Virus record (IMG/VR): IMGVR_UViG_3300035670_000816
Span: 1-33,147 of that record
Length of the DNA stretch: 33,147 nt
From: a virus
Direction: 5' to 3' (one strand)
A program made the position numbers and the translations under genes. Shown piece by piece: positions 9,123 through 17,318 of the stretch (position 1 is its first letter; each line of letters begins with the position of its first letter). The notes under the pieces were generated by a model that did not search any database, was not told where the DNA came from, and saw only the letters and a program-made list of their open reading frames with translations.

Positions 9123-9602
9123 TCAGATCTCCAGGGTCACCTGTCGTTCGGTGCTGTCCCATCCGTAGACGCCAACCGTGAAGGTAACGGCGGCCCTATT
9201 TGGCACGTCCACGTCAAATATGTGATGTACGCCAAAGCTCAACCTTGCTCCGATCTGCATCAAAACATCTTTGCTCCAGCACTCGCCTTCATCTGCGAGC
9301 CTCAACCGCGCGATAGTCCCTTGCGTATGTGCATGAACGCAAATGAACTCACCCCGCAATTCATCGGTTGACTCATTGAAGTCATCGCGCACCATTACGT
9401 CTATCAACACCCGGTGGTAATGGGAAACCACGGGAACGATCACTACGTCCAGTTTTGCGGGAAGGGCGTCACCTCGTGGCCATCCAGGCGGCCAGGGAGG
9501 AGCAGGAAACTTCCATCCACGCGACCAACCAGGCGGCCGCCCGTCGAGAGGAAGAATCAGGTGTCTTTTTTGCTCAGCAAGTGACCGCATCTCATCATCC
9601 AA
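9123..9602 (-). CDS. Fibre-associated hypothetical protein with WPPGWP linker (159 aa)
   Basis: The longest frame starts with TTG at 9602, overlapping the upstream stop. An in-frame ATG at 9590 is an equally plausible start, and neither has a strong ribosome site. The N-terminal part carries RPPGWSRGW and PPWPPGWPRG, the same Pro/Trp style of linker as the next gene downstream. A compact beta-rich domain (about residues 55-159) with several His and Cys residues follows. No family is recognised. It lies in the fibre gene run, so a small fibre-associated or adaptor role is likely. Confidence 0.72.
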   Translation of the reverse strand: MDDEMRSLAEQKRHLILPLDGRPPGWSRGWKFPAPPWPPGWPRGDALPAKLDVVIVPVVSHYHRVLIDVMVRDDFNESTDELRGEFICVHAHTQGTIARLRLADEGECWSKDVLMQIGARLSFGVHHIFDVDVPNRAAVTFTVGVYGWDSTERQVTLEI

Positions 9603-9900
9603 TCTTGGCGAACCGGGCCTTGTTCAATGTCGCGGCGTAGTCCGCATTGGCTATTGCCTCGGAGCCGGACCCAAGCAGCTTGACGAGTTGTTCGACAAGC
9701 GTAATGAATGCTCCCAAGTCTGCCGCGCTCAGGCTGTACTGGTCCGACAGGTCGGCGTCAACGATCTGATTTACCCCGCCGCTGTTCCAGCCACAGTCAA
9801 AGTATGCACCATACAATTCTGGCAGATTATCCCTCAACCACAAGAGCCGGGGCGTTGCCTCGACTATCAGTTCATGCACAAACAATTTCTTCGCCGTCAT
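9595..9900 (-). CDS. Small phage virion-associated protein of unknown function (101 aa)
   Basis: ATG at 9900 overlaps the upstream stop as ATGA, which makes it a better start than the earlier in-frame codon at 9969. Mostly helical, with the core LPELYGAYFDCGWNSGG, then DADLS, then a helix ending in a TLNK motif. This resembles small proteins often seen beside fibre genes in metagenomic phages that carry a YFDRGYNSGG-like segment. The function is unknown. Translational coupling on both sides suggests it works with the fibre proteins. Confidence 0.75.
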   Translation of the reverse strand: MTAKKLFVHELIVEATPRLLWLRDNLPELYGAYFDCGWNSGGVNQIVDADLSDQYSLSAADLGAFITLVEQLVKLLGSGSEAIANADYAATLNKARFAKIG

Positions 9901-10211
9901 CGTCTCTCGATTGCCTTCAGCGCCCGCAATACAAGCTTCCACCTGGCCGCGTCGGTCCTGGCCAGCCAAGCGGCCTCGGTCTCGGCGCGGATCAGATCGC
10001 GAAGGCTCGTGCGCTCGCTTCTCTCTACCTGCACTTCCTCCTCGGCCAGAACACCAGCAGCCTCGATCTCGTCAAGGCTAGGCATCGGACCAAGACGGTC
10101 CGCGCTCCAGTGCTTGATGTATGGCCCGCGCCCGTCGCTATCGTCCTGCACGATGACATCCCCGCGAAGGGATGCTCCTGGATGTAACCGTTCAACGCCT
10201 GATCCGATCAT
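9897..10211 (-). CDS. Small hypothetical protein in the fibre operon (104 aa)
   Basis: ATG at 10211. A short beta-like N-terminus (about 1-45, with YIKHWSADRLGPMPSLDEIEAA) is followed by a charged amphipathic helix rich in Glu, Arg and Ala. The P-S-x-x-E-I-x-x-A element before a long helix is reminiscent of XkdW-like or tail-fibre-assembly proteins, but the similarity is weak. It overlaps the next gene by 4 bp. Confidence 0.72.
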   Translation of the reverse strand: MIGSGVERLHPGASLRGDVIVQDDSDGRGPYIKHWSADRLGPMPSLDEIEAAGVLAEEEVQVERSERTSLRDLIRAETEAAWLARTDAARWKLVLRALKAIERR

Positions 10212-10224
10212 CGCGTTATATCCT

Positions 10225-11019
10225 TTATTCTGCTACCCAAGTAGCTCCGAAAAAACAGGTAGCGTCGCCGTTTATGGCCAAATCTGGCGTTGCATCCCCG
10301 TTTTCGTGGTAAGCATACGCCTCCAGATAGTCTGTGGTTCCGTTCATTTGGATAAGCGCCTGCACGCGCGGGTTTACAGCCGCGCCAGTAGCGGAAGATG
10401 TTAAAAAAGCGTACTTTACCGCAGCGCCATTTTTATAGATACCAGCATACGCCCTATTCCCATCATCTATATCGGCCCATTGCACGGAAACAAGCACCAG
10501 ATAGACGCCAGCCTTTTGCGGGGTATACCGGTAATTTGTCGCCGCATCATATTCACCAAATGGATCGTATACCTCATCATTAAATTCAGCCTTTCGCCAC
10601 GTAGAGTTCGCGATATTGTTCTGATCTGCCGTAGCCTGTGCAAGGAAACACCTGACATTAACTGCGGCGGTAACAACCTCCCACTTGCCATTTGAGAACA
10701 CCAGTGAATCGTCTGCGTTTAGCGTGAACGTACCAAGCTCATGGGCGTTTGACCCGTCATACACCTCGACCGTGATTCCAGATGCGGTGGCAGAAGTATT
10801 GGTAGCTGATACCCAGTTGATCATTCGGATCGTCGATGCCGCTGGCGCCGACACAACCGTAGTAGTTGTCGCGGTTGTGATCAGCGTTTCCTGGCTGTCA
10901 GGCGTAAACGGCGTACCGCTCACCCAGTCTGCATACGAGGCCACAACGTCGATAGCCTCCGTTCCATCCGTTACCAGCCTCAAAACGTGGCTCGTGCTGC
11001 TAAGGTTTATTGCCGCCAT
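10225..11019 (-). CDS. Tail-fibre protein with C1q-like C-terminal domain (264 aa)
   Basis: ATG at 11019, 1 bp after the upstream stop (TGACATG). Longer in-frame starts would run into the upstream gene. The N-terminal half is beta-rich with many Thr, Ser and Ala. The C-terminal 125 residues contain FNDEVYDPFGEYD, YTPQKAGVYLVLVSVQW, a glycine-containing strand IYKNGAAV, and a final FFGATWVAE. This spacing fits the C1q/TNF-like jelly roll that forms trimeric tips in phage fibres. Role: receptor-binding or fibre head, by analogy. The domain call is moderately sure. Confidence 0.82.
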   Translation of the reverse strand: MAAINLSSTSHVLRLVTDGTEAIDVVASYADWVSGTPFTPDSQETLITTATTTTVVSAPAASTIRMINWVSATNTSATASGITVEVYDGSNAHELGTFTLNADDSLVFSNGKWEVVTAAVNVRCFLAQATADQNNIANSTWRKAEFNDEVYDPFGEYDAATNYRYTPQKAGVYLVLVSVQWADIDDGNRAYAGIYKNGAAVKYAFLTSSATGAAVNPRVQALIQMNGTTDYLEAYAYHENGDATPDLAINGDATCFFGATWVAE

Positions 11020-11020
11020 G

Positions 11021-12418
11021 TCAGAACCCCATCCAAGAGAAGGCCATTGCCGCAGCCGCGCTTGCGCCGGAAAGCGCATCCAGTGTCGCTCCATCTGCCG
11101 CAACATCTCGTCCATCAACCGTGCCAGATACAGTTATGTCGCCAGTCACATCAACGTCTTGGTCAAACGCAAATTGGGTAACATCTGTGACGCCGCTGAA
11201 CAAGAACACGCCATCGGTCGCGGCCTTCTGGCCCAGGGATACCGTCTGCAGGGACTCGCCCGTAGGGTAGCCGCTTATTTTAAATGCAGGAGTATATCCG
11301 CTACCAGCACCATCTCCTACGTGTACCTCACCGGTATCGACGTATCCGGCAAGCCACGGCACGGTATTGGCGTCATTATTCCCGATCAAAACCCGGTATG
11401 CCAGTGTATTGCCGTTTCCCATCCACGGGCCGTAGAACAGGCACGATGTTCCTGTATTGCTCGCGCCTGATCTGTACCCGTAACTGGTCAATTCGTATCC
11501 GGTATTATTCTGCCCAGATAGTGACCCGCCAGCGGTAACTCGATCTTGCGTATTATTCTGGCATGCCGACGCGCCAAAGGCCAATATGTCGTCGCCAGAG
11601 TTTGCCGAACACGCAGCAACGCCAATAGCGGAAACTCTATCGCCAGAGTTTTGATACCCAGCAAAGTACCCGAACCCAGTAACGTTTGCGCCTGTGTTGT
11701 CCCGAACAGCATTAACTCCAAACCCAGACGAAGCCGCGCCAGTATTACTGTATCCAGAAGTAATGCCAAAAAAGGTGCTGTTAGCGCCAGACGACAGACT
11801 TCCCGCTAACCGTCCTGCATAGCATACGGCATTGCTCATTAAAAGATAGTTGGTTGTGTCTAGGTCAAAAGAAAAACTTTGCGCTGCATCCACGCCTACA
11901 GCGATATCCAAGTATCGAAGTGCATCTGCCGCCCTGTATCCGTAAACGCGGAAGCTTTTTGTTTCGCCTGATGCTGCACTTCCGAATACATTTACGTTGC
12001 CGGACGCATTGGGGTTCAGGCTCAAGGCCCCGCTGCAATCGAAACTGAAGGCTCCGCCGTCGCTGGCAATTCCGTCGCACTGAAGCGTCTGGGTGTCGTG
12101 CAAATGCGCGGCGGTCGCGAAGGCGCTGGCCGCGTTACCTTCAAGCAGAGCAGCGTTAAGATTTGCTACCAAGGTCGTGCTTGCCACCGTAAACGGCGCG
12201 GTACCGGTCGCAACATCTGACTGAAACGTCTCGGCCCTGATCTGAAATGACCCGGCATCCCAGGCGGCGGTAAGTGCACGGGACCCATCGGCAAGAAGAT
12301 ATCCACTCAAGAAGGTCCCAGATGATGTCCCAAGATTAATCTTGATCTGCTGCAGGCATCTACGCAACGCAGTCCAGTCGCCATTCGCTATATTTGCATT
12401 TATCTGGTCGATGCCCAT
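11021..12418 (-). CDS. Tail fibre with 16-residue beta-roll repeats (465 aa)
   Basis: ATG at 12418 shares one base with the stop of the nozzle gene (TAATG). The N-terminal 45 residues are helical and may attach to the tail. A typical fibre segment LLEGNAASAFATAAHLHD follows at about 91-107. Residues 209-336 form eight consecutive 16-residue repeats with N-[TS]-G at the start and G at position 10. These resemble YadA-head-type beta-rolls of trimeric fibres and adhesins. The C-terminus has GTVDGRDVAADGATLDAL, a segment common in phage fibre proteins. Role: trimeric tail fibre, position just after the nozzle gene supporting this. Confidence 0.87.
   Translation of the reverse strand: MGIDQINANIANGDWTALRRCLQQIKINLGTSSGTFLSGYLLADGSRALTAAWDAGSFQIRAETFQSDVATGTAPFTVASTTLVANLNAALLEGNAASAFATAAHLHDTQTLQCDGIASDGGAFSFDCSGALSLNPNASGNVNVFGSAASGETKSFRVYGYRAADALRYLDIAVGVDAAQSFSFDLDTTNYLLMSNAVCYAGRLAGSLSSGANSTFFGITSGYSNTGAASSGFGVNAVRDNTGANVTGFGYFAGYQNSGDRVSAIGVAACSANSGDDILAFGASACQNNTQDRVTAGGSLSGQNNTGYELTSYGYRSGASNTGTSCLFYGPWMGNGNTLAYRVLIGNNDANTVPWLAGYVDTGEVHVGDGAGSGYTPAFKISGYPTGESLQTVSLGQKAATDGVFLFSGVTDVTQFAFDQDVDVTGDITVSGTVDGRDVAADGATLDALSGASAAAAMAFSWMGF
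11411..11794 (-). repeat. Eight in-frame 48-bp (16-residue) repeats in tail fibre
   Basis: Eight units of exactly 16 residues without insertion. Examples are NTGANVTGFGYFAGYQ, NSGDRVSAIGVAACSA, NSGDDILAFGASACQN and NTGYELTSYGYRSGAS. N-[TS]-[GQ] opens nearly every unit and a glycine sits at position 10. The first unit is degenerate. Confidence 0.85.
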
Positions 12419-14793
12419 TAAAATAGCCTCTGCCGTCCGACCGGACGAATGATGCCCGTCGCTCTCTCGTAGGCCCACTTCCTCCCGCTCTCGCCATTCT
12501 TTAGCTTCAAGGCGATGCCCTTGCCCCGGGCTCGCACGTTATGGCGATAGTTCATCCCTGCGGTATTGCATTCGATCGTAGCGAATGCGCTGGCCTTCAC
12601 AGCCGCCTCATGGGTGTTTCCAACCAGAATGTCAACATCAACATCTCCGCTTTCCTGCGCCGTGGCAACCGCAATCTCCATCAGCATTCCATCGTTGGAG
12701 TCGATAGCCATGCTCATCGGTCCCACCATGCAATAAGAGGAGAATGCCGTTCCGTCGTCCGTCTCAGATAGGTTGGAGAACTTGCGCAAGTATCCATCCC
12801 GGCAACCCAAAATTACCGCGCTCTCAGCCGGCGAGTCTGAGTTGAACATCAGAATGCTCGTGGGCTCTTTTGTTGCTGCGGTCGTCACCGGCCAGAAGCT
12901 CTTTCCTTCCCAGTCGAAGAAGTAATGGGTGCGGCCTGTTCCGGAATCTTTTGGCGTAATCCAGATATGGATGCCCCTGTCCTTGATATCGTATTCCAAA
13001 AGAACGTCGTGAAGGGCCGGGCTAAAGTCCAACATCTCTTCCGGAAGCCTCTCGCGACTCAAACTCTGAGGCTTTGGCGATCCCGCCTGTAAGATGTAAA
13101 GGCCATCGTGACTCATAAAAACAATGTGCCCGTCTGGAAGATTACACCATGCGCGTTTCCCTACAATCCCTATCGATCTCGATACATTGTCCAGTTGCCC
13201 TCCGAACGAAGGGTCCCCTCTGAGTATCCATAAACTTGAAGTGCAACCAAAGATCATGTAGTCGTCGCCAAACGGCATCAACGCCAGGATCGATTGTCCG
13301 CACTTACCCGCATCCGCGTTTGTTGCCGCCACCGCGCGCTGGGTGTCTGTGTCAGCGACTGAATAATCGAAATCTGTCAGGGTCCCTTGCCTCGACGCGA
13401 ACCATGCTTGCGGATTATTGGGGTCTCCTGCGAGGACCAAACGATCTCGGTAAAGGGCCACCAGATCGCAACCCATGGGGATCGCGCCTTCGGTAGCCAC
13501 TAACTGGGTCAGGGTACCGGCCTTCGGGTCAACGATCTTTGGGGACCTGAGAATGCGGTATGAGCAGGTCCCGGCGCCGGAATTGCAAGCAGGACTTGTC
13601 GTGATCTCAGTAGCTCCGATTGCCGAGATCTCGTATGTGCCTGCGATCATCCCGCCCGTTACATTGGTGATCTCAAGTTGATAATTATAAATGTCAAGCC
13701 CAAGCGTCGTCCAATCCTGCCCGCCGGCGTCGTCGAATTTTGTTGTTCCGCTGCCCTGCTGACCATCTGTCCCTGAGTCGATCGGAGTGCCGGTGTCGGC
13801 TACGTAAAGCTTGCCGCCCCTCTCACACCCGATCAGGTGCCTGTCTGAAGCCAAGGTAAGATTGCTCGAGATGGATGTCATTTCACCAGCGAAGTTATCT
13901 CGATAAACTGTGCCGTTTGAAGAGGCAACTATGTGGGTTCTGCGCTCTTGTAGTTGCGCAACGTTCTTTGTGTATTGCAGCCTGATCCGGTCTACAAGAC
14001 ACACGCCTCCCGCCTGAGTGCAGTTGATTCCAAACCCGAGGCGAGACCCCGCGGCCCCCTCAGTAAGGGTCTGAGTCGAAAGGACGACACTGCCTCTCCA
14101 GTAAACAGTGATTGCATTTCCGTTGACGTAACACTTGAACCAACCCGGTTCAGAGGTGGAGTCAATCGCGGGATCGGTGAAGGACCAGTTGTCGGTAAGG
14201 ACGCTGCCGGTGTAGGACTTCACGGTTCCAGAAAGATTTCCCGCGTCATCCTCCAACACCAACTCGCAAATCACGCCATCAGCGGTCGGGTCCAACCCGG
14301 CTCCCATCCGGAGGAAGAACTGGTATTTCCCATGGTGTGCAGCCTGGTAAGGAACGATATACATTTCCATCTGATATGGAGAGGAAGTGTCGATATCCGA
14401 TACCGCGTCCCTTGTGCATCCAGTTGCACCGGTTGTTGCTGACACCTGTGCGATATCGTCCGTGACTCCTGGCGCCGTTCCGATCCATGTTGCAGCCGTC
14501 CATATGGACCCAAGGGTTGAACCCTGGAATCCGTCTTCCCAGTAAGAAACGCTGTCTTCTCTGACGACCGTGCATTGCTCAAGGAGTCGTACTGGATTAC
14601 CACTGCCAAGTAACGTGTCGTGCGATTTGATAAGGCCGGGGCGAGAGCCACCACGCTCCCGCCCCTCGATCGTTTCAGAGGATCTTACATTCAAACAATC
14701 AGGAGACGAATACGGAGGCTGGGTGCGGTAGGCAAATTTCTTTACCAGACCCATGGTTGGCCAACGGATGTCGAGCACCTTCTTGCTTGCCAT
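12418..14793 (-). CDS. Tail nozzle (tail tubular B / P22 gp10-like) with inserted lectin-like domain (791 aa)
   Basis: ATG at 14793 overlaps the upstream stop (TAATG). The N-terminus has the PPYSSPDCLNVR...GGSRPG pattern of nozzle proteins. Residues about 85-280 form a concanavalin/LamG-like insert (DGFQGSTLGSIW ... VYWRGSVVL). After it come propeller-like strands with ERRTHIVASSNGTVYRD, then LYRDRLVLAGDPNNPQAWFASRQG, LALMPFGDDYMIFGCTSSLWILRG, and GHIVFMSHDGLYIL. This series matches the tail nozzle and packaged-DNA stabilisation family of podoviruses, which closes the short tail below the adaptor. The size is close to the usual length. It is the strongest sign of a short-tailed virion here. 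Confidence 0.85.
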   Translation of the reverse strand: MASKKVLDIRWPTMGLVKKFAYRTQPPYSSPDCLNVRSSETIEGRERGGSRPGLIKSHDTLLGSGNPVRLLEQCTVVREDSVSYWEDGFQGSTLGSIWTAATWIGTAPGVTDDIAQVSATTGATGCTRDAVSDIDTSSPYQMEMYIVPYQAAHHGKYQFFLRMGAGLDPTADGVICELVLEDDAGNLSGTVKSYTGSVLTDNWSFTDPAIDSTSEPGWFKCYVNGNAITVYWRGSVVLSTQTLTEGAAGSRLGFGINCTQAGGVCLVDRIRLQYTKNVAQLQERRTHIVASSNGTVYRDNFAGEMTSISSNLTLASDRHLIGCERGGKLYVADTGTPIDSGTDGQQGSGTTKFDDAGGQDWTTLGLDIYNYQLEITNVTGGMIAGTYEISAIGATEITTSPACNSGAGTCSYRILRSPKIVDPKAGTLTQLVATEGAIPMGCDLVALYRDRLVLAGDPNNPQAWFASRQGTLTDFDYSVADTDTQRAVAATNADAGKCGQSILALMPFGDDYMIFGCTSSLWILRGDPSFGGQLDNVSRSIGIVGKRAWCNLPDGHIVFMSHDGLYILQAGSPKPQSLSRERLPEEMLDFSPALHDVLLEYDIKDRGIHIWITPKDSGTGRTHYFFDWEGKSFWPVTTAATKEPTSILMFNSDSPAESAVILGCRDGYLRKFSNLSETDDGTAFSSYCMVGPMSMAIDSNDGMLMEIAVATAQESGDVDVDILVGNTHEAAVKASAFATIECNTAGMNYRHNVRARGKGIALKLKNGESGRKWAYERATGIIRPVGRQRLF

Positions 14794-15188
14794 TATTCAA
14801 CCCCATCTTCTTCACCACCAACAAACCGCTCGTAGAGAATGATGTGACCAGCAGTGAGGGCTTTCTTGCGGTCAAGCTCTTTCAGCCCGTCGATAATCAC
14901 CTGCCTGGCGCGCTTCCCAAGCGGTATCGACTTCGTTTCCTTAAGCAAACTGTCGTCCTTTGTGAGAGAGAGCCTTCCATCTGGAGTGTTATTGATCTCG
15001 TACCGGTCGTGTTCGGACTCGCTGAAGCTCAACTCCTCCTTCAGTCTGGAAACAATTTTGACGGTCGTGAAGCTGCCGTGCTGTGGCAACACGCCATTGA
15101 GAAGAAACAATCTTTCGAAAACGTTAAAGTCTTCCTTTGGAACCTCATTGTCTGGCAATCTTACCACCTTATTCTCTTCGTTCGACAT
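14793..15188 (-). CDS. Hypothetical protein upstream of nozzle gene (131 aa)
   Basis: ATG at 15188 with AAGGGG about 8 nt upstream; an earlier in-frame codon lies in a hairpin and is unlikely. The protein is charged, with alternating helices and strands, and ends LYERFVGGEEDGVE. I recognise no family. Its TAATG junction with the nozzle gene suggests a tail-assembly or structural accessory role, such as an assembly chaperone, but nothing in the sequence proves this. Confidence 0.75.
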   Translation of the reverse strand: MSNEENKVVRLPDNEVPKEDFNVFERLFLLNGVLPQHGSFTTVKIVSRLKEELSFSESEHDRYEINNTPDGRLSLTKDDSLLKETKSIPLGKRARQVIIDGLKELDRKKALTAGHIILYERFVGGEEDGVE

Positions 15189-15218
15189 TTCTAATCCCCT
15201 TGTGTAGCGTGAAAGACT

Positions 15219-15243
15219 ATGGTGGGGAACCACTCCCCACCAT
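15219..15243 (-). terminator. 10-bp hairpin after structural gene, possible attenuator
   Basis: A perfect inverted repeat ATGGTGGGGA / TCCCCACCAT with a 5-base loop lies 12 bp beyond the stop of the upstream gene. Only a weak T-rich stretch follows on the minus strand, so it may be a partial terminator or an mRNA-stabilising hairpin. Confidence 0.5.
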
Positions 15244-15254
15244 GCGTTGATTGC

Positions 15255-16142
15255 TTAGTTCCACTCAGCGGTCGCAACTGCAGGAATGAAGTACACCGAA
15301 GAGCCAACCAGGATTCTGATCCCAATGGTCCCTGTCGGCAGTTCAGCCAGGGACACGCTCGAAATCGCCTTTGTGGTGTCGGCTGCCGCGGTCCAGCCTT
15401 GCAGGCTAAACAGATAGGCATCGGTGTCAACGTCTGCGGCTCCCGTGGCATTGCCGCTATTGCAAAGTCGCAGAACGGCCAACTCCGTCATGCCTGCCGG
15501 GTCGCTTGCGGTGCCGTCCGAGTAGATCTCGAACATCCCGGCCGCGTAGGTCCCGGTCGGCGCCCAACTGGCGATGTCAGGAATGTGCAGCGTCCCGCGA
15601 ACCGCAGCGCCCAAGCCAGAGCATTCGGACCCGCCAGCCGTGGCCAGGAAGGCCAAAGACAGGTGAGCGCCATGCGCCGTCCCCGTGTTTCCGTCGATGC
15701 TCGTCAGCGCCCTCAGACACTCGCCGCCACCGGCGCCGGTGATGCTGTATCTCAGGTAAGCCAAGCGGTTATCGCCGCTTGCCGCACTGGTTTCACAGCG
15801 AAGTTCAATGAACTTGCCGTCTGCGGTTGAAGTGGTCATTGGGTCGGCGCTGGTCCCGCCTCCGAGCAAAAGCCCACTCGCAGCCGCGGCTCCGGTGTTG
15901 TTGTCCAGACGCAGAGGAACATTGAACCGCACGTAACTGTTTCCAACATCGAAATGCACATATTCGGTCGTGGATCCAAGGAACACCTTGACATCCATGT
16001 CTGCACTGCCATTCCCAAAGTTGAACGTTCCATAGTCGTTCGTCTTTGGGATCAGATAGATATTTTCTCCACTCGCCATGTCGAGTGGATCCGCAATGGC
16101 CAGCGCCTCTTTCCACCTCCGCATTACATTTTGCGCACTCAT
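15255..16142 (-). CDS. Putative virion structural protein (295 aa)
   Basis: ATG at 16142 is preceded by GAGGAAGT; the longer frame upstream would overlap the preceding gene. The protein begins with a helix (MRRWKEALAIADPLDM) and continues as Gly/Ala/Ser/Thr-rich beta structure with FGNGSADMDVKVFLG and VHFDVGNSYVRFNVPL. This N-terminal pattern appears in metagenomic phage structural proteins, often described only as hypothetical. The remainder lacks motifs. The flanking hairpin suggests it is expressed separately from the tail genes. Likely a decoration or fibre-like protein. Confidence 0.78.
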   Translation of the reverse strand: MSAQNVMRRWKEALAIADPLDMASGENIYLIPKTNDYGTFNFGNGSADMDVKVFLGSTTEYVHFDVGNSYVRFNVPLRLDNNTGAAAASGLLLGGGTSADPMTTSTADGKFIELRCETSAASGDNRLAYLRYSITGAGGGECLRALTSIDGNTGTAHGAHLSLAFLATAGGSECSGLGAAVRGTLHIPDIASWAPTGTYAAGMFEIYSDGTASDPAGMTELAVLRLCNSGNATGAADVDTDAYLFSLQGWTAAADTTKAISSVSLAELPTGTIGIRILVGSSVYFIPAVATAEWN

Positions 16143-16176
16143 ACTTCCTCTTTCTCCGGGCTTTAGGGCAATCGAC

Positions 16177-16941
16177 TTACCGCTTGGGCGTCCCGGTTCC
16201 CTGGTTGCCTCCAAGAAGTGGTGTGATGATCTCGGAGAACTCTTTCACAAATTCGCTGGCCACATCTGGAGTCAGCGTTCCAGTCTCAACCTTCTCAAAG
16301 TATCGAAGCTCCAATTCGTTCATGGCTGCGACGGCGGCAAATTTTTCCGCTATTTTTGCATCCTCGGCTCGTTCCTCCGCCTTGATCGACTCAAGTTTGG
16401 CGATCTCAGAGTCACGGAGCTCTATCACATCACGAATAAACTGATCGATCGGCCTCTTCAGTTCCTGGCCGTCCGGCGTGACCACGACCACGTTGACCGT
16501 GCCGTCCGTTTCGACCTTTACATTCTTTGCCTTGTTTAGATTCCTTTCGAATGTTTCTGTAATCTTGGCGTTGCCACGCTCGTTGATGGCCCTGACGTTC
16601 GCGTCGGCGCGCGTTTTCCAGTCGGCGATCGCCTGGTTGAAGGTTGCCTGTTTGAAGGCGCCGGCCTGCATTACAGCAGGGGGGCGGGCCCCGCCCATGC
16701 ATCCCATGAGACAGAAGATAAGCATCAGGGGACCCAGAATTTTGGAAATCGTCGAGCCGAAAGAAAGGATGATGTCGAGAATCTGCTTCGGCCCGCTGGC
16801 CTTGGAGATCTCATCCTGCACCTGCCGCGCCAATAAAGCCGCCTGGGTCCCGTCCATTTTCTCAATCCGGCGATCCTGAAATCCCACCGTTCCAGCATTG
16901 CTGAGGTCCGTCTTATCCAACATTGGATCGTCTTCGCCCAT
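16177..16941 (-). CDS. Membrane-anchored protein with lipobox-like cysteine, possible lysis/spanin-type (254 aa)
   Basis: ATG at 16941 preceded by AGGGGG. About 50 polar N-terminal residues lead to a hydrophobic stretch (about 53-80) ending LMGC, a lipobox-like motif with Cys81, then MGGARPPAV. The rest is a charged helical, coiled-coil-like region rich in Ala, Glu and Lys. A lipobox this far from the N-terminus is unusual, so the segment may instead be a plain transmembrane helix. Neighbour 116-aa protein also has a membrane anchor. The pair could act in lysis (holin or spanin-like) or in DNA ejection. No known family was recognised. Confidence 0.75.
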   Translation of the reverse strand: MGEDDPMLDKTDLSNAGTVGFQDRRIEKMDGTQAALLARQVQDEISKASGPKQILDIILSFGSTISKILGPLMLIFCLMGCMGGARPPAVMQAGAFKQATFNQAIADWKTRADANVRAINERGNAKITETFERNLNKAKNVKVETDGTVNVVVVTPDGQELKRPIDQFIRDVIELRDSEIAKLESIKAEERAEDAKIAEKFAAVAAMNELELRYFEKVETGTLTPDVASEFVKEFSEIITPLLGGNQGTGTPKR

Positions 16942-16950
16942 GGTAACCCC

Positions 16951-17298
16951 CTATTTGTGAAAGAGCCAACTGATTACGAGCGCTCCGATTGAACACCCGA
17001 TGAAAGACCCCACTCCCATCAACACCACAAGGTTCGTTTTATTGATTGCTGTCGCCACCTGCAACTTGGCAACCTCACTCCACAACTCCCGTTTTGTATC
17101 CGAGATCTCCTTACTCAAGCACGAGACGGTGTGATTGCTGGCAAATAGGGAAAGGTTGTTCATTATTTTCTCTTCCCGTGCTCTTCGTTCAGCACTACAA
17201 ACCGTCCTCATCTCGTGCTCACTCTGCATGTTTGCCTCCAGTGCTGCAACTCTCTGAGCCAGTATGGCAATCTCATTGGATGTCATTAGCGTTCGCAT
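16951..17298 (-). CDS. Coiled coil plus C-terminal membrane helix, holin/XhlA-like (115 aa)
   Basis: ATG at 17298 (or the in-frame ATG at 17286); neither has a strong ribosome site. Residues about 5-80 form an amphipathic helical region rich in Glu, Arg and Ala. The C-terminus is one hydrophobic helix (TNLVVLMGVGSFIGCSIGALVISWLF) ending HK, so the protein is tail-anchored with its N-terminus probably cytoplasmic. Coiled coil followed by a single C-terminal membrane helix is the layout of haemolysin XhlA-type phage lysis accessories. The assignment rests on topology and on the adjacent lipobox protein; no endolysin is visible nearby. Confidence 0.73.
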   Translation of the reverse strand: MRTLMTSNEIAILAQRVAALEANMQSEHEMRTVCSAERRAREEKIMNNLSLFASNHTVSCLSKEISDTKRELWSEVAKLQVATAINKTNLVVLMGVGSFIGCSIGALVISWLFHK

Positions 17299-17318
17299 CA
17301 AGGCCTAAAAAGCTTCTT

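Noticed and set aside
9688-11470. Plus-strand frames of up to 261 codons over the fibre genes
   Set aside because: Antisense to well-supported fibre genes with linked junctions; no start signals.
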